Assembly (NCBI GenBank): GCA_005784505.1
Contig: VCAZ01000032.1
Span: forward strand, 4,310,448-4,374,447
Direction of reading: 5' to 3'
Length of the DNA stretch: 64,000 nt
DNA from: Bagarius yarrelli
Taxonomy: Eukaryota > Chordata > Actinopteri > Siluriformes > Sisoridae
Position numbers and translations under genes: made by a program. This document shows positions 1 to 10,900 of the stretch, in pieces (positions within the stretch are counted from its first letter, which is position 1; the number at the start of each line of letters is the position of its first letter). Below the pieces are notes generated by a model. The model worked only from the letters and a program-made list of their open reading frames with translations. It was not told the origin of the DNA and made no database searches.

Positions 1-190
1 TGAGTCGCCACACAGCTGATGAAGTCTCTGCAGAGCTTGCTGAAGACAGGAGCACTACACCGCCTGCCCCCAGGCCAAGCACCAGGGCAACAGAGGTGGT
101 GTAGCAGAGCAGAGAGAGGCATGGCTCTCCAAACCACCACAGTTCAACCTGATCCTCTACATCCCGCTGCAGGAACATGAGCCCAGACAT
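1..190 (-). CDS. tmem125: Transmembrane protein 125, N-terminal part (cut by window edge)
   Basis: The reverse strand from 190 down to 1 is open for 63 codons and runs off the window. It starts at an ATG preceded directly by two in-frame TAG triplets; a second in-frame ATG lies four codons later (176-178). The peptide contains the stretch DQVELWW, then a hydrophobic segment ending GAGGVVLLSSASS, then WRL. As I recall it, human TMEM125 has QVELWW, a first membrane segment ending GAGGVALLS, and WRL in the same order. TMEM125 is a small multi-pass membrane protein of unknown biochemical role. Human TMEM125 also lies beside CFAP57 and EBNA1BP2, which supports the call. The sequence just upstream (tttttagtag) could instead be a splice acceptor, so the true start could lie in an earlier exon. 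Confidence 0.78.
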   Translation of the reverse strand, partial: MSGLMFLQRDVEDQVELWWFGEPCLSLLCYTTSVALVLGLGAGGVVLLSSASSAETSSAVWRL

Positions 191-849
191 CTACTAAAAA
201 GCTTCGACTGTGGAATTAGGAGCAGACATAAAATTAAAAAGTTACTCATGAGGACGATCAACATCTCTAATCTAATTTTTAACAATAATTTACAATCACA
301 TTACAGACAATATTATATGGCCGAGTGGTTGGATAAAAAGGGCTTAAGTTTGTAGAGTGTAAATGATTATTATTATTTTTATAACAGCTTATAGCATAAC
401 ATCAATCATATTTAAGACATTTACTAAGAATTAATTTTATTTATTAAAGCTGCAGTTTGTATGTTTTGCCTCGTTGTCGCCATCTCTGTTTAAAACCTGC
501 AATTGTACAATATTTGCAGAATTATCTTCTTTACTGCCGTACCACTCAAATCGGGATGTGTACATAGTTTAAATTCGAGACCTTTTTAATACCACCTTAT
601 AAGACCACCAAACCTGCAGAAAAAAACTTAACTTCTCTTCTCACGAGCTCTGATGCTTTCCACTCTGCATGTGCGATTCCTCTGCTTTGATGGCCATTGT
701 ACCCAGTTTAAAATTTCTTGGACAAACGCTGCAATTTCAGGTACCGAATTTACCAATTGATCATTTTTTTATGATTTACCCTTTCAGCTCACTGTAGCTG
801 CAATTGTCTTCTAAACCACCATCCGGACAAGACCACGGAAACTTTACTG

Positions 850-1116
850 CAGCATGGGTAACCTACTGGTTTATGGAGAACTGACCCCCCAACTGAGCCT
901 GGTTTCTCCATTTGGTCACCGATGGAGTTTTGTTTCCTTGCTGCCGTCGCCTCTGGCTTGCTTAGTTAGGGACTCTAAATTCATGGATATCAATCGAAAT
1001 GATTGTAATAATAAATGTTTAATATTGCCGTCTCTAATGTATTTCTGTAAAGCTGCTTTAAAAAAAATCCTGATTGATAAAGCGCTATAGAAATAAAGGT
1101 GACTTGACTTGACTTG
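850..1116 (+). repeat. Degenerate LINE-2-like 3' tail repeat
   Basis: The sequence reads like the 3' end of a common fish interspersed element: a 'gagcctggtttctcc ... tttccttgctgccgtcgcc' block, then 'aaagctgctttaaa', 'aagcgctatagaaataaagg', and a terminal run of TGACT repeats. The ending 'GCGCTATA(C/G)AAATAAA' followed by a pentamer array is typical of L2-type tails in fish as I know them. Family assignment is from recall; boundaries are approximate. Confidence 0.55.
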
Positions 1117-2237
1117 TAGCTCGACCTGCTAACTCGATTGACTCTTCGATGGCATAATAAATACAGTGGAAATAAACTATTTTGGTCTGTCGAATCATCA
1201 TAAACTGCCACTAGGGGTTTTTTTTCAGTATTTTTTGTGATAATCCTGACCAAAACATTAAAGATCTATCAAATATGAATTTAAAACTTTTTATGACTTT
1301 TTAGGGACACAAGGTCAGCCTGCAAATGACAATAATCCCAAACAGATCATCACTGGTCTGGTAATTTACCTTGTTAATAATTTTATTTTAGATCATTTTT
1401 TAACCAAAAATAATTACAGAATATTAATAGTTACATTAAACGTCATGGAAACAAGTTCTTGCATTATAGAAAGACTTTTTCTAACAAGCACTTAAAGATA
1501 CGAGACTAAAAATGAAATCTCAGCTTGTCATATTACTGAGAAACCACAAAGAAATGGAAACTTCTGTTCGGAGGATGTGGGAAAACCCAACAACACTGTG
1601 GAACATGTACATGAAATTTTATGTATAAAATCTGCATATTTTTTACAAAAGCTTTCCCTCACCTTCTGACGTTCCTTGTTCAGTTTATTCGTACAGTTTG
1701 TCTCCTCCTCATTAGAATCCCTGAAGATTTCACACGATGGGATTTACTCCATACAGTGTAGCGTCTGACTCAAAAAAAGTTTGTTGATGGTTTGTTTTAA
1801 CATTTAGGATTAACACATGTTGTATTCCCTTTACTTTATGGCTGTCTATGATATATATACATATATAGCCCTGCCTCTTTTTATGGTTCATGCACAGTGA
1901 AAAAACACACACACACACACACAGACTTTTTTTCAGGGCTGGAGGACGGCAGTATGGTCATGGAGCAGCAGTGAGATCTGACAGGGCATTGTGCGACACA
2001 CAATAGAGCACGTGGAAGAGACACTGCGTTGTGGATTGGCCTCACTGTCACTCCGGGTGCATAAAGGCTATTCTGTCAGGGTGCTGATGATGTCATCCGC
2101 AGAATCTAATCTTTTCTCCAACAACAGCATCGGCGCTTAAACTGGTAACCATGACATCACTGATTCTAACATCACTCGCAGTCTGAACTAGCACTTTGAC
2201 GCTCTGACCTTCTCATAATGACACCGAGTATTCTGAA

Positions 2238-2239
<2 letters not shown>

Positions 2240-2292
<53 letters not shown>
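2240..2292. repeat. (CA)n microsatellite
   Basis: Uninterrupted CA dinucleotide run of about 26 units in the tmem125-cfap57 spacer. Confidence 0.95.
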
Positions 2293-2293
<1 letters not shown>

Positions 2294-2589
2294 TTTATAT
2301 ATCAAATAAAAAAAGTTACAGAAAACCCCAAAGAAACAAAGAAAGACTGGTATCAAACTTTCTTTATTTTAAATAGTATGTAATGTGCAGTGTAATAAGT
2401 GTTTATGCAGTGCAATGAGTGTGTACACAGTGTCAAGCGTAGGTATGTGGTGTGATGTGTGTGTACGCAGTGTAATAAAAGGAGAAACACTGATTGTTTC
2501 TAGCTCCTGCTCTCGATAATCTCTCAACTCGTTACAGATGTCTCTTAGCAGGACATGATCTCTGATCACACACTTCGCTGTCACCCATA

Positions 2590-2735
2590 TGAGAATGGGT
2601 TCCTCATCACTCTAAAGGTTTTTTCCCTCATATCATCCCAGAGAGTGTTTCCTCACCACTGTTTCCTCAGACTTGAAGTAAATGTTAAACGTTCTTCAGT
2701 TTTATTCTCTTTCTACTTCTGTTAAGCTGCTTTGA
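2590..2735 (+). repeat. Second degenerate L2-like tail fragment
   Basis: Shares the 'gggttcctcat ... ggttttttccctcatatcatcccagagagtgtttcctcaccact' and 'ttaagctgcttt' arrangement with the fish repeat seen at 850-1116, but lacks the terminal pentamer array. Boundaries are uncertain. Confidence 0.4.
2701..2706 (-). terminator. Candidate poly(A) signal of cfap57
   Basis: AATAAA on the minus strand, about 120 bases past the cfap57 stop codon. It overlaps the repeat fragment at 2590-2735, so the real 3' end could be elsewhere. Confidence 0.35.
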
Positions 2736-2827
2736 TGTCTATTACTGACATGTCCATATTGATATTCAAATTGCATTGACCTGAATGAATGGGTTTGAAT
2801 GCACAGTGTAACACAGTGAATGAGTGT

Positions 2828-5800
2828 TTATGTGGTGAGGGCCGGGAATTTGATACTGCCCGGCAGCACAAAGCTTTGCTCCTGACCTTGCCGTTGACCT
2901 TGAGCCTGTATTTCCTTCCTCAGTCTCTGAATTTCCAGACGCTGCTGCTGGATGATGTGCTCGGCTTCGCCCTCCAAGTTCAGCTGTGACGCTGTCGGGG
3001 ACGCCACCTCTGAGGAAACAGACAACTGATAAACTCAGAATAAATAATTCATGAAATATTCCTAACAACACAAAGTACTGGACTGTGATTGGTCAGAAAG
3101 TGTTGAATGATTTTGATTGATGTTGCTAGTTCAAAGATCAAAGCTGATAGAATTAAATGATAAGAACTGCATTACAGATGATAGGAACTGAATTGTAGCT
3201 TTAAGTTGTCAATTTTGTAAGCTGTAATCAACGTAATTTTCCCATGTTTTAATTTCATTTTTCTTCTTTATCTAAGTCATGTGACTATTCCTGGTCCAGG
3301 TGCTGAAGCAAAAAGAAGTTTGTACCAACACAAATATAGTACTAAAGGAAAAATAAGATGGAAAAAAGGGGGAAAAATGCTTCTTTACTCGAAGTTCAAT
3401 GATCAATAAACTAATTTTAGGTCTAAATTTAAGTGTATAAACATTTTGTTATTTATGTTGTTGTTGTAAAACTGATATCAGTTGTTAATCTGTCCGTGAC
3501 TCACGCTTGATGTATGTGGCACTCCGAGATTTGTTCCTGTTTAAGCCGCTCTGTGTTTCGTAGTTGTAGATCTGAGCTCGCATCAGCCTCAGATCCCTCC
3601 TCAAATCATTAATCTCTGTGATCAGAGAGACGTTCTCCTACAGCACACGCACACACACACAAGCAGAACGTGTTGATCATTAGGATCTGTTTTTAGATCT
3701 CGATTTACACAATAATAACATGTTTAGCATGAAGTGACCCCCAACCTTCATCAGCTTTCTATTCTTTTCTTCATGTGCTTTGATATCCTTTGCTAGTTTA
3801 CTTCTAAGAGAGTCCATGTTCCTCTCCATGTGTTCCCGCTGCCTGCTGTACTCTCGCTGGACATCAGCGTCCGCTCTCGCTACTTCCACCTGTCACACAT
3901 CATAATCAATCAGGTGTGAACGTACCGGGATGTGTGTGTGTGTGTGTATCCTTCTTACCACATCTGACCGATGGACGTAGTGTAGATAGATCTCTCGAAT
4001 GGTCTCCTTTAACTTTCTCGGTTCCTGGATAAAGCCCACACAGTTGTGAAGCTCAGTCTTAAGCCTGTGTAGTTCAGCATCTACATCTCGAACCTAAAGA
4101 GAAAATAAACACATTAAACAGCAATCTGTTGTTTAAATTTCAAATAATTAATGAATTCATCAATATTTAGGAGTCAATATTTATTTTACCGCTAAAATGT
4201 TAGAGAAAGTTTGAAGGTTACGTTCCAAAACGTTTTTTGAATGTTTTTAAACAGGCTGTCTGGCAAAGTAAATTTTCTCCCCCTAGAGGTAAACTCTGGT
4301 ACGACACCCAAGAAGCTTAAAATGACGCATGCGCAGAAATAGAAACGAGGCTTGTGATAAGATCTAATGCAGTGGTTTTCAACCTACTTCTGACCCCTAA
4401 ATCAGGTTAAAAAATTTTTACTGCCCCCTTCCATATCCCAGCCCACATACCATTCTTACAAACTGGATAATTTTTTGTTTTAAGGGTTATCATTTAATAC
4501 AGACCCTAATTTGTTATGAGTGACATTATTAGTTTATTATTCTTTGTTAATCCTTTTGATCAACTTTTAGTTAACCACTTTCTAACCGACCATCTGATGT
4601 CATCATTGTGTGCCGACAAAACCAGCCTTAATCCATTTTTGAATCTTTTCCTTCTTGTAAACCAAAATGTAATATTATAAATGTATTTTTTTTAATAAAA
4701 AAACATTTAATACCTAAATGACATCAATAATAGATTGCATGTTATACTAAACAATTGCATACAACATGTATGTGCAGTTTAGCTAATGTGTGAGCATTAC
4801 CCTCGCCTTCATGACCAAAAATAGATGTGTGTGTGTGCAGTAAAACTTACTTAGGTGTGTGTGTATAAATAAAAAAGAGATTTATTGTCGGTAAATCAAT
4901 AAATTATCAGGTGGTTATGATTGATTGATTGATTAAAATTTTGATTCAGGAACAACATCAAATGTTAAACCAGGATCACATCCACCCTTTTAACAATGTA
5001 CTAGCGTTACACAAGTGTATCTTAGTGACAAAAATAAAAGTGAATCATTACAAAATCTGCACAACAACACACAGTTCCAATAATCCAATCATTTCTAAAG
5101 ATGCTAAAAAAACAGCTCTGGCGAGCAGTTACTGTACATACTGATGAATTTCTCAAAAATTACACGTAATCTCATTAGTTATGTCACTTAACACTTTTCT
5201 GGCAGGTTTGTTTACTATTATAATTAGCGGGAATAATGATGGGTACGACACACACTCACCCTCTGCGTCTCTCTCTGCCTCTCCTTCTCCACGGCTTTGA
5301 GCTTCTGCTTCAGCTCAGAGATAATAAGCTCCAGCTGGATGCCCTTTTTACGAAACTGCTCCAGTTCAGCTTCCATCTAAAACAAACGCAACCTCTGATC
5401 AGTTAGCAATCGTGTACACAGAGCGTCTGTGATAACACTGTGAGACCATAATTACACACTAAACTATTTACATAGAAAAACTCTAATTAATAACCTGCAC
5501 ATCTAATGCATAAAGTAGGCGTGTCTAGGACACCAATGGTAGATTACTGATATAAAACCCTACAGTCCTCACCTGATGAACCCGTTCCTTCATCTCCTTT
5601 ACTTCATTCTCCCGCGGTTCGATTTGCTTCTTCAGCTCGCTGACTTTAAAATCTAGCACAAATTTGAACTTCTCCAGCTCCTCATTCTTCTTCTTGAGCT
5701 CATATATGCGGTTTTCCTGGAAAGAGAAGAAGACGTCCGTCTGGTTACACACACCATAAATACCACAGTTTATATAAACACCATTAATACACTACTTATG

Positions 5801-7866
5801 TGAATTTTATGTATGTAATATTCCATAAATCACCACCGGATACCATCATAAGCTCATAGGATGATTTTTAATGATAATTATGCAGATAAAGAAAGACTCC
5901 ACCTTGTCCTGAATGGTCTCATCTCTCTCCTGAATTTCTCTCCTCAGTCCAATAATGTCCTTTTCCAGAGCCTTGATGACTCCATGCTGCTTCTGCAGCT
6001 CCACTTTCAGCTTCTCGATATCCAGGTTGCGATTGTCAATCTCACGTTGCAGGCTGATGAACTGCGGACACACGGACACATGTCAGTCCATCGTAACGTG
6101 GAGTAGGACGGAGTGATACATTATGGCTGCACACCTTCTTTTTCATGACTCTCGTCTCGCCGTTAAGCTTCAGGTTGGCCTCTTTTTCCTCCCAGAGCTT
6201 GCGTTCGTATTTGACTCGGATGTCGTTGAGCTCGAGATCGCCATCTTCCTCAGTTTGCTTGTTTATTTCCTCCCACTCTCGCAGCTGCTGCTGAAACTCG
6301 TCCTGACACTGACCGCATGAGAGATAAACCGACATGTAAATTTCCAGCTTTGTTAGTCGTATGGCAACAATTTTGGATTTGACTTTAGATGATCACACTT
6401 CAGTGACCGGCAGTCAATTACAATATGTTAGGAATACATCATAAATTAATAACAAAATAAATCCATTTAATCTTACTTGTGTTTGTCTGGTGTGCGTGAC
6501 GTCAGACAAACCAGTGTGTATGTAGGTCAGGTTCAACTTTTAAAAAGCATGTGACTTAAAGTTGAGCTCTAATTGGCTTATTTCTTACTTTTTCAAACCC
6601 TCCCACTTTTTCTGTTAGAGATTCAACCTCGTGTTTATATTTTTGACCTCACATGATTGGACCGTTCTTAACTGCCATCATTCCCACTAAGCTGGATGCG
6701 ATGTTTTTATTGTTTTCCATGTCCTCTAGTGGACAACATTAGTATTAAATCCTTCTACGCTGAATTGGATTAATATATATGGCCAATTTATTGACTAATT
6801 AATTACTGATAAAAAAACCCACACTGAACTTAATTTCACTGATTCGTGCTACATTTTTGCTTTCTTAAACAGTTGTCTTTAATAATTTTCAATATTTTAG
6901 CCAACATTAATAGTACCATCTGCTTAATGACCCAGCATTAATGATACAGTCCTGCATCGCTAACAGTTTAGTTTTTCAGCTTGTTTCCACTTCCCCAAAT
7001 GTTTTAGAACCAGCCGCCTCTGTCACACACTCACCTGGGCCAGTTCGAGCGCTTTCTCCTTCAGCTTGGCCTCGTAGAACTCTGACATGTCCTCCAGGGC
7101 ACGCACTCGCACACCCTCCAGATCCTGCAGCTTCTCCTCGTAGTTATCCTGCATCCATCGCAGTTTCAGCTGAAGCTCCTGGTGCTTCTCATACTCTAGC
7201 ATCAGCTTCTGGTTGTTGGTTGATTCTGAGAGCAAATTCATATCTTATATTATACAGCCTCGGTGCACAATGCTTTAAAAAATACAACCTGACATCATTT
7301 ATTATTAGGACTGGCTGTGGTAGCAGAAAAGGGGGTGGGGCTAAAAGACACCAAAGCAGATAATGTTCACAAATGCAAAGAGATCCCATTAACCTGATAT
7401 ATTTTAAAAATGATGTGGCTTTGGGGTTGGCTGTTCTTAAAGCAGCTTCTTCAGAAATGTATATCGAAATTTTGGAATATTATAAAGCTTATTAAATAAA
7501 GAGAACCCTTAATACAGAACCTAACGTGAATGTGCAATTTGATCCCTGAAATTTTTGTGATCCGGTTTAGTTAATTTAAGGTTGCACACGTGTCTTATTT
7601 CACTGGGAAAGATTCTGCTGTTGGGTTCTACCAAGAATTGTTAGGAGTTCCTGAAGAGGGTCAAGCTGACAATCCAACAAAAATGGATTCTGAGAATCCA
7701 ACAAAAATGAATGTATTCATACCCAGATCATGCTGCTCTTTCGACTGTCTCTCTGTAAGGTCCTTTATCGCCACCTGGTGAGTGACCTCCATCTTCTCCC
7801 GTTCCTTTTTCAGCACCTGTAGTTGAGATAGATAAAGAGAAAGAGAGCGAGAGAGGAAGAAAGAAG

Positions 7867-7903
<37 letters not shown>

Positions 7904-10900
7904 AGGGAGAGAGAGAGAGAAAGAAGGGAGAGAGAGATCTGATCTTATTTATATTATTATATTTTTGTTTTTATATGGACCAACATTTGATCTTAACTCA
8001 CTATCAAGATCAGGACTGAAGTTGGACATTATGAACCCAGAATCTCTGACCTGATTGTGTTTGGTAAGCATCTCTATCTGCTGTATGAACTTCTCTGTCA
8101 GCTCCTTGATCTTCTCATTGTAAATCATTTCCTTGAGACGCAGCTGATATTCGTTCTCCATCTTCAGCTCCTCCACCCGGGTTTTAAGTTCCAGCATGAT
8201 TTGGTTCTAGATGTAGGAAACGTAATAAAGGTAAGCATCTTAATATGTCAGGATAATTCGGGCGCTTCTCTTGTTTAAGGACAAATTAAGACTTTCTCGT
8301 TCACTAGATGCGGATTCTCAATCAGATCTGGAACGATTCGAAAACTTTTTAGGTGTTTACCTTCTCCTCCAGATCAGACCTTGTGATGAGGATTTCCTCA
8401 GCATAGCTCAGCTCTCTGTCCTTCTTCGCCCCGCGTCCTTCCTGCTCAGTTATTTTCCAGACGAAGAGACAGCTGTCTTCTGAAGCGCTTATCAGGAACC
8501 GGTCATCGAAAGTAATCACCATCTGGAGGTAATTAAGAAACATGCACTTGTTTAGGTTACTTTGAGGAAGTCTTAGTTTTATCATCTCAACAGATCATCA
8601 CTGCAGCAAACACCTACTTTATTGATGGGACCAGAATGGGCCTGGTACTCATTCCAGTCTTTCTGCACAGGTAAGGGGTACTTGATAGACCTGATGGTGC
8701 CACCGGAAGTGCCGATAAGGAGTGTGCGGCCTGAGCGAGTCAGAACCACGGCTGTGTAGATCACCCCATCTGAGGCCACTTCCCTCAGGACCTGAACGCA
8801 ACAAATACGAACACAAGCACACGGCTGCCTGTTAATCTTTTTCTCCCAACAGTTTTCCCAACATTTGCCCCTTGTGTGGACTCGCCTGGCAGTCCTGGAT
8901 CTCCTTTAAAGTACAGTCATTGCCCACAGCGATGATGGTCTTGGTGTCGTGTGAAAGCGCTATGTTGGTATAGCTGCACGATTTCAACACGCTCTCAGAC
9001 TCACGCTGGCCCCTCAGAGTGTTCCACTCATATACGGCTCCGTCCATCCCACACGACACCAAACGACTGTCATCTGCGTTCCACACCACCGACCGAACCT
9101 GTGCAAACAAAGCTCGGGGACGTCAGACACTGCCTATATACATGCTTCTCAGTTTAATATTTACCGCCAGCACATTTCAGTATATTTAAAGTTTATTGTC
9201 TAACTAAGTATAACTTAGTTCTTCTACAGGCCACACAGATTTTTCAGTTATAGCTTTATTTGACCACGTCCAATCCTGTCCCCTTTTATTCCCCAGTTTG
9301 ACAGAAAAACTCTGAGCAGCTGCACTCACCTTCCCGCTGTGACCTTTCAGATTTAGGATGTTGTCGAAGGTGACGGTGGAGTAGAGATGAATCACGTTAC
9401 CGTTGACTGCTGCAAACATGTGACCCCCATGGCTGAACACACACTGACGACACACAGGGTTTAATTTCTCACACTGTTTCTTTACTGTAGATCCACAAAT
9501 ATATTTTAATTAATGATTTGGGGTGTTTCTATACAGAAAAATTACATAGTAGGCAACAGGACCAGATCTGTGGGATGTTTTCCAAAAGGGGCGGTTCTAA
9601 GAATAAAATTCAATTTTATAGCAGCTTTATAACAGATTTCAAAAGCCTTGATTGGATATCTGCTGCAGTAGAAAATAGATTTGTTTTTTATTACACACAC
9701 ACACACACACCTCTCGGCAGTTGCGCACGGTGAACATCCTGAAGGTACGGATGTCATCAACAAGCAGGTTCATGAGATGGAGCTTGTCAGAGAATCCAGC
9801 CAGGAGGAAGAGGCCGGACGGGTGCAGGGCCACGCTGAACAACTCCTCCTGAAACTCCTTATACAGATCCAGAGCACTAAGGTGGAAAACATGCACCCCT
9901 ATGTGTCAGTGATGATGATAATAATAGCCTTGTGATGAAGAAGAAGTGATGAAGAAGAGGTTAAAGAAAAGCCCAGAGAGTAGAAAAAATTTGAACTGCA
10001 GTCGCTCTTTACCCGGTGTCGTAATTCCAGATGCGTATGGAGCGGTCTGTGGAGCAGGTGGCGATGAGCGGTTTGCGGATGCAGGCGGACAGACCGGTGA
10101 TGCTTCCCGAATGAAAAGGATGCAAGAGGAACTCGAAGTAAGCCTGCATACCCTAGGAACACATACCTGAGTTGAGTGAGATTTTCTGAGAGTAAAACCC
10201 TGCACACCCAGGACCTCAAAACATCATGGTACCTTGCTGATCTCAGCCGAGGAGAGGGCAATGACAAAGATCTGACCACGGTCTGTGCTGACGGCAAGCG
10301 CCTCCTCTGATGGGCTGATACACATTGAGGTGATCTCCTGCTGCTCCGCCTGACCCGTCTCGTTGCTGCACTGGTCCAGAGGTATCTGAGAGAACATTTC
10401 AATTGCGAGATTCTTCAGTCAGTCAATTCCCAGTCCTGTCTCTGGAGTGTTAGAGTTCTGATACTCACCCTGATCTCTCTGATTTGTCTGTAGCTGTCTT
10501 TTTCCTCGGTTTTCTCAAACAGACACGCGGTTCCTGGACCAGCTGAACATGCAAAACCTTTAGAATAAGCCTTAATGACTGTCACTCGTGGCATCGCTGT
10601 CGGAACTGGTTGGGTCCCGTCCTCTATTTGACTGTGGGGAAATAAAAACTCAAAAGCTCAACAGCCAACATTTGGCTTTCTTACCTTCTTCTGCAAAAGT
10701 TACAGTTACCTTTTATTTTGTTAAATGTAAACATTTACTAACCAATAAAAGCAATTATCTGATTCTCTACCTTTGCCTCTCGTGTTCAGTTATCTTATTA
10801 GCCACACTCATATCCCAGCGCAGGTCCCCCGACTCAAACACCAGCAGTCGTCCTGTCTCTGTTCCAGCAATGATGCGTTCCTCAGACGTCCATGCATGAG

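Larger units (their letters stand above)
191..2827. other. Intergenic spacer tmem125-cfap57
   Basis: I see no gene here. The spacer holds two degenerate dispersed repeats (about 850-1116 and 2590-2735), short CA runs near 1905-1923 and a longer one at 2240-2292. The rest is AT-rich unique-looking sequence. The cfap57 3' UTR and poly(A) signal should lie at its right end. Confidence 0.6.

Noticed and set aside
318..356. tRNA-like string 'ggccgagtggttggataa'
   Set aside because: Resembles a Leu/Ser tRNA A box, but no B box, acceptor stem or anticodon arm follows.
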